A stretch of 64,000 nt of DNA from Cricetomys ansorgei (GCA_026225945.1 JAMJFZ010001815.1:15290501-15354500), one strand, 5' to 3'; positions 46,903 to 59,825 are shown, numbered from the stretch's first letter. Notes: a model not told the origin generated them from the sequence alone. Made by a program: numbers and translations.

Positions 46903-49900
46903 ATAGAGGTTTTTAAACCCTGAGACGTTTGTATTTACTAAATTGAATTGAACTGATATATATGCTTCAGATTTCATTTTTCTGTTATTTATCAGCATTT
47001 GTCTTTTCTGTCTTTGTAAATTTGTTCCTTATTTAACTTCAATAACTTTGATTTTTAAGCAAAGGTGATTAGTAATATAATATTAGAGCTAGAGACAACT
47101 GTGTGAAAAAAATTGTTAACTTAGAATTGAAATATAATGACAATTCTATAAACATCAAACATGCCAAGTGATTTGTGTAAAGACTTATGGAATGTACATC
47201 ATTTCCCTCCTCTTTTATTTGTAAAAGCAGGGACATGTATTAAAATTATTTTACCAACAAAAGTGGAATGGATTAAAGAACATTTATAAGGATCCACGAA
47301 ATATTTGGTGGGATTAAAAGTCTTTTGTTTCAGTAAATCTAAGATGATGCAATCATAAATTAAGGAAAGGATGGCCTTCCAGAGCATCATTAAAAGAGGA
47401 ACTTATGTTGTTAGCAAATAGAGAAGACAGAGACTTGTAGCAGCTTCAATTTGATGAGGATACAAAAAGAATCAGACAGAAGGTCAAATTGGAATAGTGG
47501 ATACTGGCATTATATTCGTGCTCACTGCATCCCAACAGGCATTTCATCTAGCAACATATCAGCAGGTACAATGTTTTTGTTTTTGTTTTTCAAACATTCC
47601 TTGTGCTTGTCTGTTAAGAGATGTGATGATTAGACAGGACTGCCGAATTGTAGCACACCCTTGCGCTTAAGTATTTAGTAACAAACTTAATTTCTGAAAA
47701 GGACCAAAGAAGAGACTTAGTACCTTCATTTGAGCTTTTATATAGCTTCTCCTACAAGACACTGAGCATTACCCTTGTTCAGATAATGTTCCATGGAATA
47801 GGAAATTGAGAGCACTCTGAAGTGTTATGTAGGAGGTTGTGTTAACTTTCACGAGGACAGAATTTCGTTTAGGTATTTCCAATGTACCAATACCCCTAAA
47901 CAGTATCTGTCAAAGCAGGTCTTTTAAAAAGTTATACACAGAACAAAGGGTTGTGATGATATTTTCCTATGTGTATATTACTATACTTTGCATATATTCA
48001 CCCTTATAACTCTCTATTGTACTCCTATCATCCTAGACCCTTTTCTCCTCCCAAAAAGTCCTTCCTAGTAAGCAAATGTGTCTGAGAGTACACATGCACA
48101 TGTTTTTGTGTATGTGTATGGGGAGAAAGATGCAGTGCTTATTATTTTGAATGGATAAATAGACACTCATTTATATAAGTTTGAAAATAGGTATACTTTA
48201 CATTCTAATGCAGTATTTTTTCAAACAATGATTATATTCACTAAAAGCTCTATTAACTTTGAACACTGTCAAGAGAGAATATTAATTTATGTGACTATAT
48301 TATATACTAGTTACAAAGTATTATTTTTAAGATTTCAAGAAATTTTCTAGGCAAAGAAATTTTCTAAAGACAAAACCTGAAGCATCATTTAAATTGAAGT
48401 TAATCATAGAAATACATGAACCTTCTGGAACCTATATAAATCCTTAAAGACAGTGTAAACACAAGAGTGCTGTAGCAAATTGTAAGAAGAAATGTGTTTG
48501 AAAACTATGTGCATGCTACACATTTAAATAATTTTAACTGTGATATCCATTACACATTATGTAATTATTTCAATGCTAGATGATCTTGTAAAAATATAGA
48601 GAAATGGAAGGAACAGAACTACTTATGGAATAAATAGCCACAAATTGAATAATTCACATAATCAAATGTTAATCCACCAGAGAGTAGATGTCATATGACA
48701 TTGGTACAATAAGATCAAATGAGGCAAAGGTGATGTAAGAGAGACACATGTGGGCTCTGATGAGCAGAGCACAGGAGAAAATCAGGGCGAGCACACAGGT
48801 CTAAGAAGTTGGAGGGATAGCTGAAAGGTGATTGTGGGTCAGCAGACTGTAATGGTTGCTAACTCTTGGCAGGAAGAGAGATTCCATACTGGAAGCCTCA
48901 TATTTATGGATCATCAGAGAACACTCACAGAGTAATAAGCAAGGCATGTGAGGTATCCTTCCTTGGTCTCTTTGGCATCAAATTTAGCTATTCATCATTT
49001 TCATATGACATGGCTGTGTTTTATCTAACTACTCTACAGGAACCATGCCTTCTTGCAACACATTTTAAGGGTTACTATGTTCTCTAACCACCTTCCTAGC
49101 ATTTGCTCAAACTCCATGTCATTCTGGCAGTCTGTGTCTCAGCACAAAGAAATGCGGGAGAATATAATGAAGAATTGCCCTAATTACTACCGCCTATGCA
49201 AAAACACAACTCTCACCTCAAAGGGCGTATGAGATGACTTATTCTGGAGTCAAACTCAGACTCAGTCAAACTTTGTGTCTAGTACACAAAACTCTAAGTT
49301 GTTTGCAACGATTCCATGTTCCAGTGTGGAAGCAACTTCATGAATTTTTATAGTAACAGAACACAGAAAATCAATTTTAGAATTTATTGTTGGCTACAGG
49401 AGAGAGGTGGTTACAGGATGATTAGTCACCAGATGTCAGATAACATAATTAGCCTCTGGACCCGCACCATTCCAACTTCTCCAATTCACTGCAGTTCCAA
49501 TCAGTCAACTAGTTTTTTCAGACACAGCTTGTTTCCAAGAATTCTGGTTCAGAGTAATGACATCATCATTGAGGAGTTTCTTTATGTTCCTTGAAGGCTG
49601 GTGCCTATGCAACTTCCATTCCCTTGTTTGAGGGTATTGAAGTCACCATAAAGTATCTATTACTTTCCAGCCATATATGGAAATGCTTACTGTTAACATC
49701 ATTTTAGCAATAGGATATACATTATGGATTTTCAGCAACATAGAAAAATAGCAACAATGAAGCCCTCTCTTCTTGGAACTTCAGAATATTTTCCTCTTAT
49801 CTCTGTTAACAAAACCTAGTATGTTGTTTAAAATGACTTTAGGATTTTTTTTATTGGACAAAGATATAAGACAGCTTTATTCTATTTATGGAAGCTAGAA

Positions 49901-50126
49901 TTCAAGTTCTAACCAATTTTACACTACACAGCATCACCTGGAGTACAGCCCAATAAACCATAAGAACTACAGTCCTATGGTTTCTAGCAGTGCTGCCTAC
50001 ATCCCACCTATATACATACTGAATTAGATCATCTGAAAAGCTTTGTTCAGACATCTGTTTCCTCCACACCTCAGAACAAAGCATAAATATGTTCTCTTTT
50101 ATTGTTATTGAAATTGTTATTTGCTT
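46903..50126. other. Single-copy DNA with an unclassified 0.9-kb segment
   Basis: No confident repeat. The stretch 48720-49650 is more mixed in base composition than its surroundings and holds two plus-strand frames (48866-49087, 49316-49594) with no domain. It may be an old LTR/ERV or a non-coding exon region. Around 48000-48075 the C/T-rich sequence weakly resembles a minus-strand L1 3' UTR. Confidence 0.4.
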
Positions 50127-50132
50127 TTTCCC
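50127..50132. repeat. 6-bp target-site duplication (left), LTR-B
   Basis: TTTCCC directly precedes the LTR and recurs at 50855-50860 on its other side. Confidence 0.85.
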
Positions 50133-50854
50133 TGAGGGGGTCCTGGCGGTCCAGCTCTGGCCCCGCGAAAATGGGGGTTTATTCTTCCACGAAGGATGGG
50201 TAAACCCCAAAGAAACACGAGACAGTCTTGGTGGCTGTTAAAACTGCATGAGGCCTTTTTATTAAATGAACTTGGCGCAGCGGTGGCTTGGGACAGGCGC
50301 TTGGGGCGGCATGGGCGAGAGATGTGGGCAAGAGGCGAGAGGGCAAGAGAGAGAGCGACCCTGGTCCAGGACTTTTATTGGGGTCCCCGGAGCCTTGGTC
50401 TTGGGCTATTTTGATTGGTTCCTCAACCTCGTTGGTCAGGTGTGGGGGTCGCCGCCTGCACCTGAGATGCAATGGTGCCTGGGTATTCTGGGGAAGAAAG
50501 AATCCCTGCTGAGTGGTGGGGAGAAGCTGCTAATAACTACTAACTTAGGGGAATTTTCTGGGTTTTATATTTCTTAAATCTTTGCAATAAACCTGGGTTG
50601 CTTTATTGCAATTTACTTCTGGATAGCATGGCTGTGTTCCATTCCAGCCCACAGTAGCCAGCTCAGGGATTGATTTTGCTATTACTATTGGCTTATACAG
50701 ATCTTATTATTGATGAGAGAACATATGCCACCGTACAGTGAAGACAAAAAAAGGGGCAAGGCAGTTAGGGAGTTCCAGTTCCCAGCAGTGAATTCGCTTC
50801 AGGAACCTTGTCAAGCTAAAGCATTTCATAGCCTGGGTAACCTGGGCCCCAACA
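50133..50854 (-). mobile_element. Solo LTR of a class II (ERVK-like) retrovirus, LTR-B
   Basis: On the minus strand the 722-bp unit runs from TGTTGGGGCCC (at 50854) to CCCCCTCA (at 50133), with the 6-bp duplication TTTCCC outside both ends. Minus-strand landmarks are CCAAT-type AACCAATCAA (50411-50420), a TATA-like CAATAAAAGT (50371-50380), a CT-rich R-like stretch, and an AATAAAAAGGCC polyadenylation signal (50252-50263). The spacing between promoter and polyadenylation signal is normal for an LTR. It shares its 5' 180 bp and its terminal region with LTR-A. CpG and GC content are high against AT-rich surroundings. Frames at 50179-50577 on both strands fall in it and are not genes. Confidence 0.9.
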
Positions 50855-50860
50855 TTTCCC
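50855..50860. repeat. 6-bp target-site duplication (right), LTR-B
   Basis: Second copy of TTTCCC, immediately after the LTR's terminal CA complement. Confidence 0.85.
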
Positions 50861-53800
50861 CATACTTTCCTTATTCCTAAGTTATTTCTAATGGAGTTAC
50901 AAACACTCGCCTACTTCCTACCAATGCCCTCTTAGTATGGACTACCATTTGTCTTTGATCCATTCTCATAAATTGAATTGTTCTGTCTTATAGTAATGTC
51001 AACTATTTTTCAAGAATTTGATCCTACTAAAAATAACCTTTTAAAATGTTTTCCTTGTTGTGTAATGATGAACACACAATTAGAAGTGGGTAAAAGAAAT
51101 AAATGAATATATTCTATAGCATAATAAGGTGACTATAAATGATAACATATTGAATCATATCACTTCCAATTTTGAATAATGCATGTGCATCAAATACAAG
51201 GAGAGCTCCAATAATATTTTAGCTTTGTCAGAGCTTTCTGTGCAAATTCTAGCCTAGATTTTACTGCATAGTTAAGCACATTATAGACTTCTCAGGACAT
51301 TGTCAAAGGAAGAACTGGGACAAACAAAATATGGTAGTTTGTATATAGTATCAGTTTTCCTAAATTGTTCAATACACAGCAATTCTGTTTACTTATATTC
51401 ATCTTGAATATCTTTGTAAACTTGGTGTAGAAGGGAAATGAAAAGTTTGAGGGTTGTTTCTTAAGATAAGCAAATGACACATATATATTTCAGACTATAC
51501 AGTGGAAAGAATAAGGATTCTTTTCTTCAACTTTATTTATGTTTGAGTGTAGACAAACACACCCATACAAGTCTGCATGCACAAACATACACACACAAGT
51601 TCACATACACATACATACATACACACACACATACACACAGGCACACATAGTTTTCTCTCTGCTGGTTTATACAACTAAGACTTTTTTGCAATCAACATTC
51701 TTCCACTGTATCTATAAGATCCAGAATGTTCTATAATCTGTCTTTGTAACTTTACTGACTTATAGATGCCCTTGTATGTATAGTAAATATCTCTCTGTAG
51801 TTAGCAACTCAAGCACTCCTTTCTATATCAGGTTTATAACATTATTTTATAAAATTTGATATTCAGAAAAGCATACATTGATGTGATTCTATTAAATTTG
51901 AAATATTTTATCATCGCTTTGCTTAACAACTCTGTAAATTACCATTTATTGGAAAAATAGCTCTATATATTTATCATCTACTGGTTAAAAGGTTTAGTTT
52001 GTAACTACCCTTTCCTTCTTGTTTGTTTTCCTAGGTTGGTGTCTATACAGAGAGTGGGCAAAGCTACAGAAAGTCTTCTATAGGGTTTCTGTCTCAAATA
52101 TATTTAAAAAGTAATGAATAAGGAAACAGTGATAGTGGGTTTTAACTCAAACCATATGTAGAGAAATTCCATGTTTACCTGTAGATGATGATTTGTAACT
52201 CTTTCTTAATTTCATCATTTTTATAGGAAAGCATACAATACTTAAATGTCTTTTGTAAATCATGAATATTGATATTAAATTATTCAGAAGTTATGGAACC
52301 ATACCTAAGGTTAACCTGAGTAGCTTATACATAGACTTTTCTTGATTTCCACATTATGATTTGGCAATAAAAACATGTTACGATAGCAACACCAGCAATC
52401 CTAATAATTTCTGCATCTTGCTTTATGAATTCCACAGTATGAAGCAGTATAAAACCCTCTTGTAGGACTGCATATAATTGTTTGAATCCCCGAGGCCGCA
52501 TTCACTTCTGCTTGTTTTTCAGGAATGCCAGTACCAATATGAGTACATTTTGTTCTCTGCTTCATGCTGTGTTTTTTTGATAATAAGAAATGGGCTCAGA
52601 CAATGCTTTTGATGGATGCTAATTCTATCCAGAAAACATTACTAACGTTTATTTCACTGTGAGCCTATCAAATACTTGAGAACTAAGATGCACTAATAGC
52701 TAAAATGACTTTCTCCATAAAACAAAAAATAATACTGTGTGTTAATCTTTCGGAAACATAACTTTATGAAAATGCAGCTGCTTCACAAAATGAATATGTG
52801 GTTAAATGTTAAGTATGAGACTTTTTTTCCTTTTCTTGACCAATTAGTAGCAACATGACAATGTTGGAGAAAACAACACAGGATATAGTGGAGATTTCAA
52901 ACTTTCATGTATAGAAATATAGAAACATGTAATTACTTTCAAAAAATGTTAAACATCAACACCTGTTTATCCCCCGGTTTTGTGTTGTTTATATTCCATA
53001 GTGGGGTATATAATCTTGATATGAAGGGAAAAATAACAGCTCTGTTGTTGCAATATAAGTAAAACACATGACAAGAACTTCTTGATACCAATTGCTCTGA
53101 GTCAGTAACAGTGTGGGTGAATCATTTTGGTATCAAAATAAGTGTACACTTAAAGAATGTAATTATATCTTTCTTCTGGAAGTTTGACATTAACATATCT
53201 TGCTATGTTTTGTTTATTTCCATTGCTTTAAAATGTAAAATTAGGTAGAAAGTCACTGATTCAAGAAGATTCATACAAATTATTTCTACTTATTTCAAGT
53301 AATAAAACTACTGTTAATGTTTGGAAGAACTGTTAACATTACTAGTTTAACTGAAATATATTAATTCTTTTAATTGTGTTAGTATATAGTATTAGAGTAG
53401 AATAGAAACATAATACCTATGAAACCTGTACAATAATACTTGTTACAATTAACATACACTTTTCTCATGATATTCATGTACTAAATGTTGAAGTTATCTT
53501 TATTAATAATCATTTTTGAGCCAAATAATTCAAGATTCATCAAATACAGCTCATATATATTAAATAACATTTGCCATGCAAAATAGTTTGTCTATCTACT
53601 AATATATATTTAATAAGGTCCTATCATGCATCAGATAATTGGAGACAATGGGAAATATTCAATATTGTTGGCATCACTACTTCACATGCTTATACCTGTA
53701 CAAACTAAGAAAGGCAAAACACTTATTGTCATGTCCATATTTAATCCATCAGCTGAACAACATGTAGTTAGGAGGGCAAGTGCTAGCTGTAATGATCTCA

Positions 53801-54100
53801 GTAAGCATTAATGTGTGGCACAGATTAAATGCAGAGCATTTGTATGAAAATACCAAAATAAAAAAGAGAGTATTATTTTGTATTCTGAGATTTTCCTATT
53901 AGTTATCTTTGTACCACTCAGATAATCAGGAAAATGTCCAAAAACTGTCTGCAAACACCCAGTTATTCTATAATGACAGCAATGGAGAGCAAGAACTGTC
54001 AAATGATTGATATGAATCCACTGAAATATTTGATCAGCCATCTATGTATTGGGCACCCATCCATCAAGATATAATGAAGTCATACCATTTAGAGATGCTG
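50861..54100. other. Long single-copy AT-rich stretch
   Basis: About 3.2 kb with no confident repeat apart from CA-rich simple sequence at 51555-51650. Frames at 51539-51736, 53626-53811 and 53808-54041 have no recognised content. Confidence 0.5.
51588..51650. repeat. CA/CATA-rich microsatellite
   Basis: Mixed ACACACA, CATACA and ACATACAT units over about 60 bp. Confidence 0.88.
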
Positions 54101-54466
54101 TACTAGCTATTTTTCTATTGCTTTGATAAGATACTACTTATATGTTATAGAAAGATGTGGATTTTTTATGCTTACAGGTCTCAGAGGGTTAGAGTCCATG
54201 ATGGCAGAATAGAAGTAGCAGGTGGGAGGCAACAGGAGCAACATCTGAGAGCTCACCTCACATCTTGAACAGCAAGCAGGAAACAAGGATCTAACTTGAA
54301 ATGGCATGACTTTATTGACAGTTCAATGTCTACCCCTGCACCTCCCCATGAAACAGCTCCTGTAAGAATAGTACACCCTCCTAATCCTTCCCAAACTCCG
54401 ACAACTAGGGACCAAATACCCTAACATGTAAGATTATGGGGGCATTCTTACTCAAACCAGCATAAT
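54101..54466 (-). mobile_element. ORR1-type MaLR solo LTR, minus strand
   Basis: The plus strand reads as the complement of an ORR1 LTR. It has TTTTCTATTGCTTTGATAAG at 54110 (terminal CTATTGCT block), CTTACAGGTCTCAGAGGGTT, AGAGTCCATGATGGCAGAAT, CATCTGAGAGCTCACCTCAC, CTCCTAATCCTTCCCAAACT, AACTAGGGACCAAATACCCT, and ATGGGGGCATTCTTACTCAAACC near the other end. The length of about 365 bp is right for an ORR1 LTR. Target duplications are not clear. Confidence 0.82.
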
Positions 54467-57200
54467 TAGTAACAACAAAATACTATCATAGTTTCCTCTT
54501 ATGGAGGTTTGAATCTCTAAGAAAAGAACAGAAGTCTAAACATATGACCACAATATAGATTTATATGAATAGTGGCATTCCAACCGTAATATGAACCAGA
54601 CAGAAAAGAAAGAACATTTCTGCCTGTGAAGAATGATAGAGGATTTATAGATCAGTGATTTAGTCTTCTATTAGGAACAAATGGCAGTCTTTTAGCACAT
54701 AAGGTAATATCAAGAAGACTCAAGTTCTCAATGCTAGGCAAGAGAGAATATAAAATGCTGTAAAATTTTTCTTACAGTATTTTTTTCTTGAAAGTTATTT
54801 TTATGTTATCATCTATTAATATTTTTCAAAATATATTTTACATTTGAATGTAATTGCTGCAAAAATGGGAGTAAGAAACAACCTGGAACAATTTTTAAAA
54901 CACATCACATTGAAGACTTTTAATTAACACAAAGATTTGTTTTTGTCTGTTTCTGATAAACTCCAATGTATTTTCTTTATTTCATTGTTTTTATTGGACA
55001 TTATTAAAAATCTTCCAAATTAGAAAGAAAGATTTTTGGTTAAATTTGTCTTCTCACAATATTTGAAAAAATGTGATAACAAATTGAATATGAACTGAAA
55101 TTCGAAAAGTAGTAGCTTGTGAAACACACAAGTGTAACATTATTCTAGCCTTATATGCATAACTAAGTTCTGTAGAATTCACATGGGAAGTAAGATAAGT
55201 CAATAAACTTGAACTCTAGCTAGTAATATTTATAATAAAGTATTCAAAAAGCATAAACTTACATCTGTAATGTATTTATATTTGAATTTAAAATTAAATC
55301 AATAAATAAGTTGAATCAAAAAATAAAATTGATTAATGAATGCATCAAACTTGCCATGTATATATTTATTTATATAAGTGCAAGAATCTATCAATGGGGA
55401 AATCTAGGTAGTAAATCTACAGTGTTCATACCAAAATATTTTTATTTTTGATATATTTGAAATATTCATAATGAAATATTGAAATATTTATAGAGTAGGG
55501 GTTGAATAAAATCAAAATATATTATATAAAATATAAATAAGTTTATAAAGAAAAAATATTTTAATATTATAAATATTACCTTTAACTATAAAAGGAAATA
55601 TTTCTAAATAAAGATTTTGCTACATATTTCAGTACAATTAGATACCAAATAAAAATACAATGAAGTGAAGGTCCCCAGCAGAGAATTTAAACACATGTGA
55701 GCATGAATGAAAAATAAAAGAATAGATGTCATAGCATCCTTATCATAAAATTCAAAAATCATATAATATACTCTTGGTTATCTTCCATAATATCCGTGAA
55801 AGTTGAGGCAATTGGGACTGTGAAATTGTGCAACCAATAAAAGGCCCCCTGAAACCTGTCAAAGAAATAAATGACATTAACTTAGATTCACTGACTTAAA
55901 ATAATAATTAACATGTAGTATTTACTCTCTAGATATTTCAACATGTGCTCAAAGTATTTGTAAGTTTGAAACTTAGAAAACATGTTAATTTTCTATACTA
56001 ACAATCATGAAAGGATAATAGCTACTTTACTAATATGCATTTGTTAATATGCATGCCATGCTGCGCTATAAATGAGTTAAAACTTGTTTCTCTTTTAAAA
56101 CGTACAATTTCATATGAATAGAATAACATTCTTAAAAATTAATATGAAATCGCACCATCTGTAAATTTCAAATGAAAACAGTAAATCCTTAAATGTAGCA
56201 CTATTCTTCAGAAAAAAAGAGGCCAATTTGGGACATTGGGCAGAATTAATTGTTCTTAGTACTTGAGCAAGGAAAGTGGGAAAATAAAAGGGAATAAAGA
56301 ATATATAGAACTGAATTATTTCAATAAACGTAATACTGAGTTTGATAAGTTACAGAAAGTATAATGCATTAAAATCATTTACCAGAAGTCATGCATTTTG
56401 AGGAATGTAGGGAAACGAATATGGAAAGATTTGGGATGTGGGATAAAGGGAGAAATGTTTTAATTATATCCTCAAAAAAAATCATTTTTCCTAGCTCTGT
56501 CTCTTACCATCTCACCAAACTCCTTCCTGCTCTATTCAGATGTAGCGAATTTGCAAGACTCAAAGCACTGTGTCCCCTCCACATGCCGGCACATTCACTC
56601 AGTGATCTTGGTAAGAGATCACCAGGTACATCAGAAGCTCACTACCAGGCAGCCCATGAATCACTTTTGGGTATTTACTCCATGTGACAAGCAAGTAAGA
56701 GACCAAAGTATGCCAGCCCCACGCTAGGAGTTCTACAACAATCATTCTGAAGTTTGGCGCCATGCAGCCCACTTGTAATGCAGCAGAAATGTCTCTTTCA
56801 CAGTGTGAGGCTCAGAGGAATGGCGAAGCCTTTTCTACTGCCTGAGTGGGTATGTCCATAATGTGTGCAGGAAATATTCTTTGTAACTCCTCTCCCGACT
56901 GATGCATTTTCTGCCAGAAAACTGCTCCTTCTGTGATTAGCTAAATCTGTGTCCTTAATCAATTGAGTGTAATGAACTTTCTACTTTTCAGAAATGCTGA
57001 AGCTTCTTCATTACAGACCCCAGTCCATCTGATCCTAGTTCTTCTGTATGATTGTGTTCCTGTGTTTCTTCATCCCCTCACATCTACTGTCAGGTCAAAA
57101 CCTGGATCTATGCAGAATGCCACAAGTACTGAAAAAAAAAAAATCACAGTTGCAAACCTAAACTTTCCATGATAAAAATATACCACAGGAACTCATGATC
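54467..57200. other. Single-copy DNA; 56.48-57.14 kb is less AT-rich
   Basis: 54467-56470 is very AT-rich and featureless. The segment 56480-57140 is clearly more mixed in composition and not assigned to any repeat. It contains AG-type acceptor-like and GTAAGA donor-like strings, but no strong frame (the 98-codon frame at 56391-56687 lacks recognisable content). It is treated as a candidate element under findings. Confidence 0.45.
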
Positions 57201-57606
57201 ACTGTTCTAGTTGCTTTCCTGTTGCTGTGATAAAATACAATGACCAAAAAATTGGGGAAGGAGAGGAATATTTGGCTTACAGCTGGTATCCATCATCTAT
57301 GAAAGACAAGGTGCAAACTCAAGGCATAAAACTAAATAAAACACTGAAACAGAGATTGCTGAGGAACTCTTGCTGTTGGCTTTCTTTCCCTTCTCATGCA
57401 CAGCCTCCTTTCTCAGAAAATCCTGGACCATGTGCCCAGAGGTGGCACCATCTACAGTGGCCTGAGTCCTCCCTCAACACTCAGCCTTAAGCAATGTCCA
57501 TAGACCTGCTCACACCCAACCTGGTAGAGGCAATTAATTTTTCAATTGAGGTTACTTCTTCCTAGGTATGTCCAATTTACAAACAAGAATAGCCATCACA
57601 ACAACA
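57201..57606. mobile_element. Rodent LTR-type interspersed repeat, family unnamed
   Basis: The segment has CTAGTTGCTTTCCTGTTGCT, GTGATAAAATACAATGACCA, GGAATATTTGGCTTACAGCT, CCTTTCTCAGAAAATCCTGG, CCCAGAGGTGGCACCATCTA, AGGCAATTAATTTTTCAATT and GAGGTTACTTCTTCCTAGGT. I recognise this block order as an abundant murine dispersed repeat, probably LTR-derived in the minus sense, but not its exact name. An 87-codon frame within it is not a gene. Confidence 0.6.
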
Positions 57607-58730
57607 AAGCTGGATATTGGAAAGGACTATTTCAGACTGAAGGAAAACTTAGTACACAAAAGAGGCCACAAGAGGAAAATAAACAATACTAGAACATTTA
57701 TCAAAAAGGTCTGAAAATTTTTAAAGATATAAACTTATTTCTTAGAATACTTCTGAATATAATGACCTCAATACTGGGTGAAAAAAAAAAGACACAAGCA
57801 AATTGGCTTTTAAAAATTAAAAAAAAAAAGATCTTTTTGCTGTCTCCGAGGAATGTAATTCACCTTTAAGGGTAAACACAGCTAGTGGCTTTCAAATCCA
57901 CTGGGAAAGATCAAAACCTTAGACTCAATTCAAATTTTGATTAAATGGATTTATTCTTATTTCTAGCAGAAGGATGCAGTCTTAGAGCCATTTGGTTAGG
58001 AGAATTTAAGAGCAGACAAAAGCAAGTTGTGCCTTACAGCTATCTGTGGAATTCATAGCTGGACAAGAAAATTGTTTTACTCCCCCAGTTGCCTATTTTC
58101 TTCCCACTATATGGTAATAAAAATACTATTTCATCCCCATTCCCATAGTAATAAGCAAGTTTTACAGAAATAAGAGCAAACTGTTAGCATGTTACAGTAT
58201 GAATGTTATCCTTTTTTTAAAAAAAAAATTATCTCACCTGCAGGCTACTAGGATTCCCTAAGCATTCCAAAGCCAGCTCAATTGGCTTTAAAGGCTATCC
58301 CAGGTTTGATATTAAATTTCTTTAGCCATCACAGGAACCTGTGTAAATTATTACTCAGGTCTGAACACTCTAATGACTGGGATAGTGCCAACAGGTTAGG
58401 GCTGGCTGTCACATCCTCACACAACATTTGACTAAAGAGGGAGTGAAATAGTATTCCAAACAAATAGAACTAGGAATCAAGCCAGTGTTACTATTATGAT
58501 ATCTTATGAAATAGATCTCAAGTTAAAAGTAATCAGAAAACTAATGAAGATTATTTCATACTAATTTATGGAGAGAATCATCCAGAGAATTTTTAAACTT
58601 TTAAAACTATGTGCTGTGAAATGGTCTCCATCTATTGAAAGGCAAAGTAATAACTACAAGGACAAATGTTAATAGGTTGTTGGGAATTATACTGATTTAG
58701 TAAATTGTAGATTCTTCTCCAATAATGGAG
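57607..58730. other. AT-rich DNA, possible decayed L1
   Basis: Short A-rich tracts lie at 57780-57790, 57821-57830 and 58217-58228. Sequences near 57840-57920 and 58380-58480 vaguely resemble L1 coding or UTR sequence but are too diverged to call. Confidence 0.35.
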
Positions 58731-59172
58731 ATTTCACTAGCACTGAGTGGGTCTTAAGTTCAATCAGAGAGCTGTTGGTTGCCATCAAGCACCACTACTG
58801 TACCCTTAGGGTTATTGTACCTTCCTGGTCATGATGTGGTTCATAGGCATCATAAGTAGGTAGGACTCTTGGTTGCATCCCTCCTTTGGAACCTTGAATG
58901 ATACTTTCCATTAACATAAAAGCTAATCCTTAGGGAGGGGTTGGCTTAGGGATCTTTGGGCACTGTTTCTGAAGTGCATGATGTCTGCTATATTGGGACT
59001 TACCTTCCACCTCAGAGTATTAACCAAGGGCAACAGCATACATATTTTTTGAGAGTATGTTTTGTGAGTCTCTTGTATAGTCTTGGCCAATAACTCAAAA
59101 TAATTTTTGTTAGATGGTTTTTGGCTTTTAGATGGAGCAGTCAGAGCAGATAAACAAAGCATTTTAACACTA
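58731..59172 (+). mobile_element. L1 3' UTR fragment, plus strand
   Basis: CAATCAGAGAGCTGTTGGTT at 58761, GCCATCAAGCACCACTACTG, ACTTACCTTCCACCTCAGAG at about 58999, and ACCAAGGGCAACAGCATACA match an old rodent L1 3' UTR. The last two correspond to the CTTCCACCTCTGGGCATTAG and CAAGGCAACAACAATAG blocks at 25.06-25.1 kb. It ends without a recognisable tail. Confidence 0.65.
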
Positions 59173-59318
59173 TCTATGTATATTTATGCGCTCAATTAGG
59201 TGTTTTATAACTCTTTGATAAATACATAGTTAGTAGTGTGATTCATTGTGGCTTTTTCAAACATCCTTATTGTTATTTATTCATCTCCTTCTGTCTTCTG
59301 GGTTTATCTCTCTGTAGA
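59173..59318. other. Spacer
   Basis: AT-rich sequence with nothing recognised. Confidence 0.4.
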
Positions 59319-59825
59319 GGAATATGTCTGTGTGAAATCTAGGAAGGGTCTATATTCCAGGGTTGATATGAAGGAAAACAATTCAGATCCCTTTGTAGTC
59401 TGGATGAAATGTAGAAAGACTGTTTAAGAATGTTGATGCACACTTTTAATCCCAGTAAGGAAGTGAAAGCAAACATGTTTAATCCCAATATTCAAAAGGC
59501 AATGGTGGTTCATGCCTTTAATCCTTAAAACAGAAACAGAGTATGGTAGCAGACACAGGAGGCAGAGATCAGAAGGAGTCAGTGTCAGATTGGAAGTGAC
59601 ATCTGAGATGAGACAGATGAGCCTAGGCAGCAGTAAGTCTTTTAAGTTTATTAGGTTGTATGGAGGTTTAAATATTCTAGATTGTATGAAGGTTAAAGCC
59701 TTCTAATTCTAGCTTTAAGAGTAGATTGTATGGAACACAAAAAGTTCCAGGGCTTCAGGATAAGAACTGGCAATTTAATTTGTCAAAAGATAAAACGTCT
59801 TTGCCCCAAATCTACATCTGGTATC
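59319..59825 (+). mobile_element. LTR-like repeat family R, copy 3
   Basis: A compact, almost complete copy of about 500 bp. It has GTCTGTGTGAAATCTAGGAA, GGGTTGATATGAAGGAAAAC, three TTTAATCC motifs (59434, 59479, 59516), GAAGGAGTCAGTGTCAGAT, GCAGCAGTAAGTCTTTTAAG, two TAGATTGTATG(A/G)A blocks, CCAGGGCTTCAGGATAAGAA and AAACGTCTTTGCCCC. It lacks the expanded purine-rich body of copy 2, so this is probably closest to the ancestral form. A 64-codon frame across it is not a gene. Confidence 0.65.

Noticed and set aside
50179..50577. Gly/Arg/Pro-rich overlapping frames on both strands
   Set aside because: They fall within the CpG-rich solo LTR-B. High GC removes stop codons, and no retroviral protein is encoded.
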